Shown here in pieces: positions 30,474-41,043 of a DNA stretch of 64,000 nt. The first letter of the stretch is position 1. Each line of letters starts with the position of its first letter. This stretch comes from Orientallactaga sibirica. Taxonomy: Eukaryota > Chordata > Mammalia > Rodentia > Dipodidae. The position numbers and the translations under genes were made by a program. The DNA lies in assembly GCA_036365145.1 (NCBI GenBank), contig JAEOAD010001279.1, positions 17,651-81,650 on the forward strand. Reading direction: 5' to 3'. The notes under the pieces are model-generated. The model was not told the DNA's origin and ran no database searches. It saw only the letters and a program-made list of their open reading frames with translations.

Positions 30474-30511
30474 TTTTATTCCCAGCACTCAGGAGGCAGA
30501 GATAGGAAGAT

Positions 30512-30640
30512 ATTTTGTTTTTGTTTTTCGAGGTAGGGTGTCGCTCTAGCCAAGGCAGACCTGGAATTCACTATGTAGTTTCAGGGTGTTCTCAAACTCA
30601 CAGCAATCCTCCTACCTCTGCGTCTCTCCACTACGCCCGG
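30512..30640 (-). repeat. B1 SINE in the right arm (mirror of 29715-29868)
   Basis: Reverse B1 with an internal deletion of the CCTTTAATCCCAGCACTC segment, joined to CTATCTTGAATAT as in the left arm. Confidence 0.85.
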
Positions 30641-30724
30641 CCCTATCTTGAATATCATAACAAGATTAGGTAATGTTAAAATTACCGTTTTGTTATTGTT
30701 CTAGTAAACTAATATAGGTAAATC

Positions 30725-31128
30725 TATTTTGCAAGCCAGTGCCTCTAACCACTGAGACATCCGCACAGACAAAATTCCCACAAGGTTATAAGAAAACTTG
30801 TGTTGCTAAGACCTCCCCCTCAACACGTGACGAGTCCGCGGGTCCGGAGGACGGGGGGGGGGGCACAGTCCCGGGTCAGCCCGGTGAGGGTCTGCAGTGG
30901 GGAAGCCCAGCCTCGGGGATTCCCCATCTCCTGGACTTTCACTTCTTCAATCGCCATCCCGGCTGGGCTCCTTCTGCCCGGATACTGATGACGAGGCCCT
31001 GCCGCTCGCTCCCATTGCCTGACGTGTACCTCAAGCGGCCAATCCGCGCGCGGGCCCTTCCCGGTTTATAAAGGGGGCGACTGATGCGCGGGGACTCAGA
31101 TGGTCCCCAGTCCAAGATGCCAGCAATG
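30725..31128 (+). promoter_or_regulatory. second class I promoter and start codon, plus strand (right arm)
   Basis: Mirror copy of the class I upstream region: kB GGGGATTCCCC (30915-30925), ISRE-like ACTTTCACTTC, X2-like CTGATGACG (30985-30993), CCAAT (GGCCAATCC about 31038) and TATA TTTATAAA (31065-31072). The Y-box region reads CCCATTGCC, so that CCAAT core is lost. The presumed start region GGGGACTCAGATGGTCCCCA and ATG at 31117 resemble HLA leader exons (Met-Ala-Val-Met); here Met-Pro-Ala-Met is followed by TAG at 31129. Confidence 0.82.
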
Positions 31129-31198
31129 TAGCAGACTGCCAGCGGCTGTTTTAAGAAGGACCACGCAGACTGCCTCAGGGCCTACTCAGGGCTGATTG
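31117..31198 (+). pseudogene. Gfra1-like: chimeric exon: class I start codons joined to GFRA1-like exon 7
   Basis: ATG-CCA-GCA-ATG, then TAG, then a frame reading GCFKKDHADCLRAYSGLI, which matches the GFRA1 sequence around CLKENYADCLLAYSGLIG. The exon ends ATT-G before GTAAGA, the same phase as GFRA1 exon 7. The class I ATG is in frame with the receptor part apart from the single TAG. Confidence 0.8.
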
Positions 31199-31252
31199 GT
31201 AAGATGAGAGAAGATGGGTGGGCGGACAATCTCACTTAAAAAATCTGATGAG

Positions 31253-31412
31253 CAGGGTGTGGTGGCGCACGCCTTTAATCCCAGCATTTGGGAGGCAGAG
31301 GTAGGAGGATCGCTGTGAGTTCAAGGCCACCCTGAGACTACATAGTTAATTCCAGGTCAGCCTAGACCAGAGTGATACCCTACCTCGAAAAAAAAAAAAA
31401 AAAAAAAAAAAT
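31253..31412 (+). repeat. B1 SINE
   Basis: Complete copy with a long A tail, in the first GFRA1-like intron. Confidence 0.92.
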
Positions 31413-33545
31413 CTGTTGATGTCTGCACAAGTGGAAAATTTCTGGTAGTCTCTATGCTGGGGCTATCAAGATAGGCCCTCTAGGATTCACCAGTAGGAAA
31501 AAAGGAACGAGAATAGTAACAAGAATAATGGATGTAAGGAAAGCAGGGCCTATTAAAAAGCATGTCAGTTGAGGAACTTCTCACACAACAATGGTGGGGG
31601 AAAGTGTTAACATTGAAGAAGACAGCACGTAAAACAAAGTTAACTGAATTAGAGAGCTTTGAGGAGAAGGAACTTGGGAATCATTCTGTTTGGGTGAATA
31701 AAAGATGTTATTCCCCAGAATTGGCCCTTTTGAAATAAACACCCAATATTAGGTGCTCTTGCAATTATTGTTCTTGTTAATCTGACTCCTGTTGTGCAGG
31801 GGATGATTAAGGATTCTTTTCCCTCTAAAGATACTGTTTGCAGAACAGGAACAGCATTTTTAGCCTTTTGAACCTGTGAACAGTTAAACATGGCTCCCCT
31901 GTGTGGGAAGAGCCTGAAAGAGGAAAGGATGTCTGAGGCAAAGGTGGCCAGCAGGAGGAGAGACAGGTTTCCTCAGGTAAAGTAGAAGCCTCTCTGTCAG
32001 GGCCTGGCTGCATTTAGCATTTGAAAAGATCACCCAGTGAAGGCTGGGAAGGTGTGACAAATCAGTTACCATATCTTGATGGCCCAGTGTCGCCCATTCC
32101 TGGGTGTCCCTGTACCTTTCTTAAGTCAGAACTTGAGATTTGCGTTCACATTTTCCTCTTAGCAAAATGAGGCATGTTTGCTGTTAAAGATAAAAGGAAA
32201 ACAAAGCCAGTGAAGCTCCCAGAAGGCACTGTTAAGTGTCTGCAGCCCACTCCCAGGTGTAGCAGCTGTCAGTACTTCAGTCTGTATCCTTCCAGGAGTC
32301 CATGCTTGTTAGCTCCCCTATGGGTGGCCAAAGCCAGGTCCTGCCAGGACCTCGTTGAGCTCTCCTAGGCTTCACAAATCCAATGATGAAATGGAGGGAA
32401 CAAAGGGCAGAGGCAGAACTTTCTACAGACCAAAATTTCTTTATCTCTGGGGTCTGGATCTGTCCCTCCATACTAGCTAATAAGTCCATGGATCCTACCT
32501 TCTGCACAAAGCTTGTCTCTACCTCTTCCATATGTCAGGGACCCATTGTGGTATCAGGTATCAGATATCTTTTCCTTTCCCAATGTGTTAGACCTCCCTG
32601 TACACTACAGGTTAAAATTCTCATACTAAGATGTACTGGGTTATTCATGTTCAAGTCAGTAAGGAATGTGGAGAAACTACAATATGCCCTTGATTCAAAG
32701 AAGCTTACCAATTACTGTTTGTGAGCCAACTCATCTTATGGACTACTGGCCACCTATTTCTTCTTTTCTCTACAAAGTAGCGAAATACACAAGGTCTTGA
32801 CGTCCTTGGGCAACCTTGGTGTGAACCACTCAGAGGAAGACATCAGGGTTGTATTGTGCCCAAATGCATTGAGTATTTGAGCCAGTGGAGAACTGACCAG
32901 CAAAGCCATGAATGTCACAAGCTATAAGCAGACAGGTCGATCTAGCTGAACCTCTTTGAAAAGTGTGAATAGTCCACATATAATAGTTAGGAACCCTTAG
33001 GGAAGAATTGTTTCCAATTCTTTTACAACTTAAACCATTGAGACTCTGGGCCTCATTATATACATTTGCATATATTCAGGATGTGGGGAACCCATTGGAC
33101 TTTACAAGCTTCCTAGTGTTACGCTCAGAACAATTTGCTCCTGTTAGCAGTGGATTAACAGCCCCCAAGTAATTTTTATGATATGTCACCCAGTATTATC
33201 TATTTATGAAGAGTAAGGACTTTTTTTTTCAAGAAAAAGCAAGGGATTTTGCAGCTCAGGCATTCTGAGTTAATTATACTTCTTTCCTACTCCATGAGAT
33301 CCAAACCATTTGTGCAAGAAGAAAATACCCTAAATGCAACCCAAAGAGTTTAGTTATAGTTTTAAAAGTAAAGGTGTAAGTTATTTTATATGCTGTAGAT
33401 AAATTGCAAAGCAAATGGCACTGCTTAACGTAATGCCCCATTCAGCAATTAGTGTTTGTGCATCCACCACAGAGGAACGCTTTCTTTTTAAGCTACAGAG
33501 AAGTCCATAACATCACAGGAAGATGACATGTTCTCATTCTTTCAG
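31413..33545. other. GFRA1-like intron 7
   Basis: No exon seen. Short open frames at 31649-32072 (minus) and 32174-32724 (plus) have no recognised family. Confidence 0.5.
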
Positions 33546-33680
33546 GCACAGTTATGACCCCCAACTATATAGACTCCAGCAGCCTCAGCGTGGCCCCAGG
33601 GTGTGACTGTAACAACAGTGGGGATGATCTACAAGAGTGCTATGAACTTCTGAATTTCTTCAAGAACAATATGTGTCTTA
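33546..33680 (+). pseudogene. Gfra1-like: GFRA1-like exon 8
   Basis: 135 bp, acceptor TTTCAG, donor GTAAGT. Reads VMTPNYIDSSSLSVAPGCDC then NNSGDDLQECYELLNFFK. All Cys of this part of GFRA1 are kept; the Trp before CDC is Gly. Confidence 0.9.
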
Positions 33681-34432
33681 GTAAGTTTTTGAAAGATGGG
33701 AAGCATGCAAACACAAGCATACTTTCCTCTCTAGGCTCAATGTGAATGCTTCTGTTATAACTGCTCTCTCCCCTCTCTCACTGTCCTTTTCTCTCTCCCT
33801 CTCTCCCGCCCTTCTTTTTGTTGATTGCTGGTGGTAGCTCTAGCTCCTTTTGGCACATTGACTGATAGAGCAGGGAACCACACAAGTGATGAACTGGATG
33901 CTGTCCAGATTGTGATCCCAATGCCTCAAGAGAATAAGTGGTTCAAATAACAGACTGCATTATGGGAAAGAACCCTTCTTCCTGCCCATCAGAGTTAATC
34001 TTCACAGCCAGCACGAGTCTGCTCCCAAGGTTCCAAACCCCTGAGAGGAATGCACAGTGTGAGAATCTGACAAATTAGATGGAGACAGGTCTCTAAGGAC
34101 TCTGGTAAAAATCAGAATGCTAACCCCAACAGCTAGCTTCTTGGGTTTCCAGGGTTGGCCTAGAGTAGAAACAACACATCTTGGAAGGCGAGCTAGTCAT
34201 GCAGCAGAGAGATGCAGGACACCTTGGGAGATCACTCGTCACTGTGAGCAAGGATAGAGCTGCTTATCCATGGCACTGTGGGCATGCTCTGGTTGACTGT
34301 CCAGCTGACACTAAAACTTTCTTCAGTCCTGTGACAACCACCACTTACGAAGGGCCTTCTGTGTGTTCTAACTCACTATTTTATATCTCATTTTCTGTTC
34401 TCAAACAAGAATATTAGGACCAAATATATAAA
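33681..34432. other. GFRA1-like intron 8, start
   Basis: CT-rich near 33770-33820; otherwise nothing recognised. Confidence 0.5.
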
Positions 34433-34590
34433 AGCCAGGCATGGTGGCACAAGCCTTTAATCCCAGCACTTGGGAGGCAGAAGTAGGAGGATGTCCATAA
34501 GTTCAAGGCCACTTTGAGACTACCGAGTGAAGTCCAGGTCAGCCTGGCTTAGAGCAAGACCCTACCTCAAAAGAGAGAGAGAGAGAGAAT
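34433..34590 (+). repeat. B1 SINE
   Basis: Complete copy with a (GA)n tail. Confidence 0.9.
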
Positions 34591-34624
34591 GACATATAGA
34601 TCTCTTATCTGAGTAAAAGTAGTA

Positions 34625-34700
34625 TTACTTTTAAATTTTTTTATTTATGAGAGAGAATGGGGCATGCTAAGGCCTTTAGCTGTTGCAAATGAACTCCAAA
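34625..34700 (-). repeat. tRNA-derived SINE fragment
   Basis: Only the tail-side part (TTTTTTATTTATGAGAGAGA to GCAAATGAACTCCAAATG). Confidence 0.7.
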
Positions 34701-34755
34701 TGCTGACACAGAGTGTGAGATGGGAGGAGGAGACAGAAGTTCTTAAAATGCTCAC

Positions 34756-34866
34756 TGAGGCCAGGCGTGGTGGTGCACGCCTTTAATCCCAGCATTCGGG
34801 AGGCAGAGGTAGGAGGATTGCCGTGAGTTCAAGGCTACCCTGAGACTACATAGTGAATTTCAGGTC
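34756..34866 (+). repeat. B1 SINE, truncated
   Basis: Ends at GTGAATTTCAGGTCAG; the last third is missing. Confidence 0.85.
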
Positions 34867-35233
34867 AGAGAAACATTTCAGAGAAACACTGCCTCAAATG
34901 AGGTGGAAAGGCAAAAGACTGAACAACAGTGTACTTTGATCTCCATATGTGCATGCCAGGACATGTCAAATGAGATGGAAAGTCAAAACATGAACAAAAC
35001 ACTTTGATCTCCACATGCACACATGCACACACATAAAAATGCCTATTCACACAAGCACATGCACACAAAGTAAAAGCACAAGAATCAAGAGTTTGGATCA
35101 CCAGCCCGCACTCAAATTCTTTGAAGATATGCCTGCCCGCCTGTAGTTCCAGGTCTTGGGAAACAGGATCCTGTAGCAAGCTGGCTAGCTAGACTATTTG
35201 AATATGTAAGCTTTGTGTTCAAGTTTAAGACTG

Positions 35234-35422
35234 GGCTGGAGACATGGCTTAGTGGTTAAGACGCTTGCCTTCAAAGCCTAAGGACCCATGTTCTACTCTC
35301 CAGATCCCATGTTAGGTAGATGCACAAAGGTGAGGCAGGTGCAAGGTCTCACATGCCCACTAGGTGGCACAAACATCTGGAATTCAATTTCAGTGGCTGA
35401 GGCCCTTGTGTGCCAATTCTCT

Positions 35423-35469
<47 letters not shown>

Positions 35470-35475
35470 CTCTCT
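35234..35475 (+). repeat. tRNA-derived SINE with (CT)n run
   Basis: Head GGCTGGAGACATGGCTTAGT; the pyrimidine run at 35427-35467 is a nearly pure (CT)n. Confidence 0.85.
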
Positions 35476-36044
35476 AAAAAAAGTTTAAGACTATGTATTA
35501 GTAAATAAGGTGGAGAATGATGGAGAAAGATTTCTGACACCAAGCTCTGGCCTTCATGAATACTCACACATGAGAATGTGTGCACACACCACATACACAT
35601 GCAACCAATCAATCAGAAATAAAAGTCTTAGATTCTGAGGTAAAATTCAAACCCATAAATTGAGCCATAATATGGTGGATTTGGTAAGATCTTTGTTGTT
35701 TTGAGACATTTCAACTTGGACCTCTGGTTTGGTCTTGACTTTATTCATTTATTTCCTGTATCTTGCACTTCTCTGACCAAATGAAAGTTTTATCAGAGAT
35801 AAGGCAATGACAGTAGAATTAACATGAGGAAAGATTTCACCCAAAACTATAATGTTGCAGAAAACAAGCTTCCAATTTTGCTAAACTTAAAGGATAATAA
35901 TGTTAGAACCATATCTAGAGGGATGTTAAGGCCTAAATGCTTCTATCCTTGTGTATCAAAAAATGCCAACTACGTGTCATATATTAACAAGTTGCACATT
36001 TGGGTCCCAAATGAATGACTTTGATTAAAAAATTTTTTTTTTTT
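35476..36044. other. no feature seen
   Basis: AT-rich intron sequence. Confidence 0.4.
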
Positions 36045-36048
36045 TTTT

Positions 36049-36087
<39 letters not shown>

Positions 36088-36226
36088 TTTTTGAGATAGG
36101 GTCTCACTCTAGCCCAGGCTGACCTGGAATTCACTATGTAGTCTCAGGGTGGCCTTGAACTCACAGTGATCCTCCTACCTCTGCCTCCCCAGTGCTGAGA
36201 TTAAAGGCGTGCGCCACCACGCCTGG
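36045..36226 (-). repeat. B1 SINE with (TTTA)n
   Basis: Reverse copy, poly-T then a (TTTA)n run at 36048-36090. Confidence 0.92.
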
Positions 36227-36354
36227 TCCTGATTTCTTATACTATTAATATGAAATGAAGTCCTCAATCCAGGCCAAATCCCAAAGACATAATTCAAAAC
36301 TGTTTCTTATCCATTTTGGCGAAGGAATAGCACACATTAAATTTACTCTGGTGG

Positions 36355-36606
36355 ACTGGAGAAATGGCTTAGCAGTTAAGGCCCTTGGCTAAGAAGCTTA
36401 AGAACTCAAGTTAGTTTTGCCAGTTCCTACGTAAGCCAGATGCACAAGGTGGTGCATGCATCTGGAGTTCGTCTGCAGTGACTAGAAGCCCTAGTGTGGT
36501 CTTTCCTTCTTTCCTTCATTCCTTCCTTCTTTCCTACCTTCCTACCTGTGTACCTACCTACCTTCCTTATCTCTCTTTCTAATAAATAAGTAAATAAAAT
36601 TTTAAA
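36355..36606 (+). repeat. tRNA-derived SINE with CCTT-rich run
   Basis: The usual CT run has become CCTTCCTTTCCTACC-type repeats at 36500-36570. Confidence 0.82.
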
Positions 36607-36769
36607 AATTACTCTGGCTATGAAAACAATTTAATGAGCTTTAAGAGTTTTACATTTTTAACTTTTCATATAAACAGGACTGCTTCTACCTAATGATGGA
36701 GATTTTGTTTAAAAGAGTGGGAGCAGGAAGGGAAAAATGAGCTTACTTTTTTTTATTTTTGAATTTTTA

Positions 36770-37023
36770 TTATTATTATTTTATTTATTTTTGGAGAGAG
36801 ACACAGGGAGAGGGAGCGGGAGAGGGAGGCAGATAGAGATGGGCATGCCAGCAGTCTCTCAGCTGCTGTGAACAAAATCCAGATGCGTGAGTCCCCTTGT
36901 GGGCAAGTGCGACATTGTGCCCTTGCCTCACTGCATCTGGCTAAACGTGGGATCTGGAGATTGGAACCAGGTTCTTAGGATCAGCAGGCAGGCGCCTTAA
37001 CCGCTAAGCCATCTCTCCAACCC
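36770..37023 (-). repeat. tRNA-derived SINE, long subfamily
   Basis: Carries the extra TTGTGGGCAAGTGCGACATTGTGCCC segment also seen at 46748 and 50905, so it belongs to a distinct subfamily. Confidence 0.88.
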
Positions 37024-37180
37024 ATAAGCTTACTTTTTAAATAGTCACTACAATTAATAATAACTTTTGTTCAGAGAAGTCAAATGCTATAATTGGGATG
37101 TCTCTCTCTGGCTATGGGTTTTCTGACTTGTTACCTTTGCTGCCTCACTTTGACATTAGTTTTTCTTTGTTTTACTGCAG

Positions 37181-37317
37181 AAAATGCAATTCAAGCTTTT
37201 GGCAATGGCTCTGATGCTGCCATCTCCACAGCTTTCTGGGTCAAGAAGACTCCGGGACCAGCACGGTCTGAAAATGAAGTTCCCAAACACGTCTTTCCAC
37301 CTTGTGAAAATTTACAA
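37181..37317 (+). pseudogene. Gfra1-like: GFRA1-like exon 9
   Basis: Acceptor TTTACTGCAG, donor GTAAGA. NAIQAFGNGSD is identical to GFRA1, then a shortened linker, then ENEVPKHVFPPCENLQ. Relative to GFRA1 (about 182 bp by my recollection of the protein) it is 45 bp shorter, an in-frame loss within the Thr-rich linker. Confidence 0.9.
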
Positions 37318-38184
37318 GTAAGAAGTGGGTTTAGATTTCCCAGGGCTCACTTGTGAGGAGAACGGGTGGGCATGCATTTATTTTCTGAAATGATAGGAAA
37401 CGCTGCTCAGATTTGAATCTTAAATCTCCATTTTAAACATCAGTAGAGATTGTGGTAAGTCATGAAGTAAAGAGATGATGGGCCATAGAACTGGCTGCTT
37501 CCTACTAAGGACGTGTCATTGGTCAAGACACTTGTATCTGGTCTAAAATAACGAGGGATCCAGAGAGGTGCACCCCTGAAGTTTTGCTTAGAGTGTGTAG
37601 AGTTGTGTTGGCTATCTGTCTATGTTTACTGCTGATTCTGTGACTTCATAAACTGCAGCATATTGAAAACAAGGAGCTCCTGCTATGTCACCATTGTGGG
37701 CCATTTGGACCATGACATGGAGTATTTTAACCATCTCTAAATGTAAACCAGACAGTGTTACTAGTCAAATCTTAGCTTCTATTTGGAGTCCTGGAAGGGA
37801 TAGTTCTTTAGAAGTAAATGCTCATCCACAGTGAGAGGAGCTGCACAATGCTCATCCACAGCCTGTGAATCAAATGAGAGAGAATGTTTAGGGAAACTTC
37901 TTAGTGATTAATGCAGATGTGTGATGGGGAGTCAACACCTATATGGTGAAGTTTGTTGGTCTTTAGTCAAAAGCAGAGTGTTGATGCTGGTCTTTTTATT
38001 GAATTTTCAGCAATAGTGAGTATTCACCTATTTGTCATTAGTTATTTGGAGGTTCACAAAAGAGTCTCCCACAGTTCACCTCTTTGGATGGTCTGCTGAC
38101 AGCCAGTGTCCTACTATGACAGTGTGGTCTCCCTCTTTCTCTGAATACACATGGCTTCAGAAAAATGACAGTTCAGGCTGGATC
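37318..38184. other. GFRA1-like intron 9, first part
   Basis: No feature seen. Confidence 0.4.
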
Positions 38185-38345
38185 TAGCAGTTCATTTGTG
38201 AAGTAAGGGCTATTCTCCAGGTCCCACATAAGCCAGATACACATGGTTGTGCACATCTGGAGTTCATGCCCATTTTTCTCTCTCTCTCTCTCTCTCTGTC
38301 ATAAATAAATAAATAAAAATAATAAAATCTTTTAAAAAAAAAAAA
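38185..38345 (+). repeat. tRNA-derived SINE, degenerate
   Basis: CACATAAGCCAGATACACAT body and ATAAATAAATAAATAAAAAT tail. Confidence 0.7.
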
Positions 38346-39449
38346 GAAAAATGACAGTTCTATTCAGGTATGTAGAGCTCATGGGTCACAGAAGTACTGA
38401 GAATCCAGGAGCCTCATCTTTCCATACGTGTCCTGGACTTCGGGAGGAGGGGTGACCACCTGGTGACTTCTCCTTCCTGCCATGCTGGAGAAAGAATGTT
38501 TATACAGCCTGTGTTTCAACCTCTGAGCTGTGAATTCCCACGTCACTTTTCCACCTCCCTGCCAAGGACCATCCTCACTGGAATTCTCAGCAGTGGCCTT
38601 CTTACGACACATGCCTTCTTCATCTCTGCTCACTAGAAAGAGTCGAGTCATTTTCTCTCTTCTTCCAGTTTGTATGATGCTGCCTCAGTTCCACTGTTTC
38701 TTCTCTTCTTAGTTGTCTACGTGGCCTTCATCTCTGTCCTCATCAGTCCTAGCTCTGCAGTCCAACCCACAGTCTTAGAGACATTCACTCACACAAAATG
38801 GCAAGGAGAGTCAGATAGGGAGACCACCAAGTTCAAGGTCAACCCAGTGTCCTTTAGATTTCTAAAGCACTTTTGGAAGCTTTACCATGTCCCAAGCCCT
38901 GCACACAGTAGGCTAGAGCTAGGAGGCAGTTTGGGAAATGGTTTGTGGCACCTAATGTCTCCATTCTCCAGCACTGCCAAGAGTCGGAGAGCAGGGAAGA
39001 AAGTGACTTTTCTAGTCTTCAGCTGGGTGGAGGTGGATCTAGAGTCAGCAAGGACAAGGTTGCTTCTCTGTCTCTGACCAAGGCTCTGGCCCTGCTTTCC
39101 TCCCCACAACACAGCCTTTGCTGCCTGTGCCTCCCTCAGATTCCAGTGTCAGTAAGTCAGTGGCCAGGGGAAAGCTAAGATGGTGTAATCACAAGGTGAT
39201 CAAAGATGCCAACGTGACTTGTGAACAGTAAGAGAGATGAGCTCAGCAAAACCTGAGTCTTTCTGCACACAGTTAGATATGCAAAGGATGACTTCAGAGG
39301 CCGCCTCCAGCCGGTTACTATGTCTGCTTTGTGGTTTAGAAACTACTTGGGATGAGTATTCAAATCTAAAGCTAAACTTCATTCCTCAGTGAGTAATGGG
39401 CCACCAGTGACTACACTTCTTTTACGTTTTTCTGTTTACATCACATCCA
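38346..39449. other. GFRA1-like intron 9, second part
   Basis: Several short open frames without recognised motifs. Confidence 0.4.
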
Positions 39450-39510
39450 CGTCCAGGCTAAAATCCACGTGTTGTGGCAGCACACACCTCTGTCTTTCTG
39501 ATGGGGCATT
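39450..39510 (+). pseudogene. Gfra1-like: GFRA1-like exon 10, splice sites lost
   Basis: One frame reads LKSTCCGSTHLCLSDG, matching GFRA1 LKSNVSGNTHLCISNG. The expected acceptor reads ATCCAC instead of an AG. The nearest AG (39455-39456) would shift the frame into a TGA. The donor position reads GATGGGGC without GT. Confidence 0.8.
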
Positions 39511-39567
39511 TCCTTTTGGAGGTCTCTGCCTCTCTGTCTTTCTGAGATAAATGGTAGGTGGATTAGA

Positions 39568-39653
39568 TTTGATAGATAGATAGATAGATGATAGATATAG
39601 ATAGATGATACATACATACATACATATGATAGATGGATGATAGATAGATAGAT

Positions 39654-39684
<31 letters not shown>

Positions 39685-39755
39685 GATACATACATACATA
39701 CATATGATAGATGGATGATAGATAGATAGATAGATAGATAGATGGATAGATAGAT

Positions 39756-39790
<35 letters not shown>

Positions 39791-39792
39791 GA
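39568..39792. repeat. (GATA)n compound microsatellite
   Basis: GATA tracts alternating with ACATACATACATACAT blocks and GATGGATGATA, partly in a duplicated arrangement (about 39590-39660 and 39660-39730). Confidence 0.92.
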
Positions 39793-40765
39793 TAAGGTTT
39801 CAGGTCTGAAAAGTCTCACCACCCTCTATCTTCACCTGCCTGAGGAACAAGGTGCAGAGCTCAGGATCAGTGTACACATAACTAAACACGGGCCTGGGGC
39901 TCTTTACTATAAAGCTGGCCTCAGCACTAGGCTGGTTTTCCCATGCCTGCAGACCCTGTGGTTAGGCACATGAAATCATCTGGCCCAGAGCAGAGACAGA
40001 AATGCTCACTGCTGGCTGCATGGCTCCTACCTCTCCTGTGACCTCATAGAAGGCCACTGGGAAATAGGTCTGGTCCCCAACTCTTCCCATGGACGGGATG
40101 AGATGGCTAGTTGTGTTCGGTGGCGAGTCTCTATTGTGTGGGGACAAGGCGTGGGAATGAGCATGTGTAGATTGAGTGTGGGGAAAGACACCCATGCTGA
40201 CCAGGGGTCCTATAGCCTGAGTTCTGACTTGGGGTCTCCCGCTCAGGAACTAGACTAGGTTCTTGCACCCCAGGACTCCTCGTCTATGAAATCTCATGTA
40301 GAATATCTGGAGATCGAAGGAAAGCTCTGTTCTTATGTGCATAAACCACACATCCTGAGATAGTTCTTCCTGTCCTCTTTGTCCTGTGCAGAAGGACAGC
40401 AACAGCCCTCCTTAGTGAAGGCCACCCTGAAGGAGAAGGGTTCCATGCTGCATAGCTGCCAGCTGACCCATGGCAAGGGAAGAGGGGCAGGGAGACCCGA
40501 TCTCAAATACTTCCCACCAGAAAGGGATTTTCACAGTCCTTTGTGATGGTCAAACAGTAAACATGGCTAGCCACTTGATCAAAGAAAAAGTTCCTGCTGC
40601 CGTCTCATCAACTCCAAGTGACCAAGTGGAAGTCTCAGTGGTAAAACGCTGGGCCAGTTTTGGTTAAGGAGACTGCCCTTTGGGAGTGGGGACTGGGAGA
40701 GGGGAATATATCATAATGCAGTAGGTACCCGCAGTGGGTAATAATGAAAACGTTCTTTCTTACAG
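39793..40765. other. GFRA1-like intron 10
   Basis: No feature seen. Confidence 0.4.
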
Positions 40766-40921
40766 CAGAATTATGGAAAGGATGGCCTGGCTGGTGCTTG
40801 CAGCAACATGAGGACAAAATCAATGGCTGCCCCTCCCAGCTGCAGACTGAGATCACTTCTGGTTCTGGTGGCAACTTCTCTGTCCACCCTTTATCTTTTG
40901 TTTTATTTTATTTTTTTGTGA
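40766..40921 (+). pseudogene. Gfra1-like: GFRA1-like last exon with B1-derived C-terminus
   Basis: Acceptor TTCTTACAG. Reads NYGKDGLAGACSNMRTKSMA then APPSC, close to the rodent GFRA1 end with its GPI-attachment region, and a hydrophobic tail. After LSTLYLL the codons come from the reversed poly-A of a B1 (Phe/Tyr/Ile/Leu) and the stop TGA (40919-40921) is inside it. Confidence 0.85.
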
Positions 40922-41043
40922 GGGAGGGTCTCACTCTAGCTCAGGCTGACCTGTAATTCACTGTGTAATCTCAGGGTGACCTCGAACTCCTTCCTCTACC
41001 TCCTGAGTGCTGGGATTGAAGGCGTGCACCACCATGACGGGCC
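40892..41043 (-). repeat. B1 SINE in the GFRA1-like last exon
   Basis: CACCCTTTAT on the left and CACCCTTTTAT on the right are the target duplication. Confidence 0.9.

Larger units (their letters stand above)
31117..40921 (+). pseudogene. Gfra1-like: GFRA1-like 3' half (exons 7 partial to 11) behind a class I promoter
   Basis: GFRA1 is the GPI-anchored co-receptor that binds GDNF and activates RET. Pieces of its third domain and C-terminus occur in order with introns, so this is a genomic duplication and not a retrocopy. Exon 7 tail is 31129-31198, exon 8 33546-33680, exon 9 37181-37317, exon 10 about 39450-39510 and exon 11 40766-40921. Upstream exons are missing in the window; the 5' side is class I leader sequence. 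Damage: a TAG at the junction, exon 10 splice sites lost, Trp-to-Gly in the conserved APWCDC motif, a 15-codon deletion in exon 9, and a B1 in exon 11. Exons 8, 9 and 11 are open and have good splice sites, so some transcript may exist. Confidence 0.82.

Noticed and set aside
31090..31130. GFRA1 exon 7 homology extending left to about 31100 (TGCCAGCAATG)
   Set aside because: The same bases align better with a class I leader (CAGATGGTCCCCAG...ATG), and the receptor frame is consistent only after about 31129.
31649..32072. Possible retroviral env-like frames on the minus strand
   Set aside because: Short frames without a fusion peptide, CX6CC-type or furin-like motif; not supportable.
37181..37317. 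Assignment of the receptor fragment to GFRA2 or another GFRA paralogue
   Set aside because: NAIQAFGNGSD, MTPNYIDSSSLSVAP and KSMAAPPSC fit GFRA1; the GFRA2 equivalents differ (from memory of the families).
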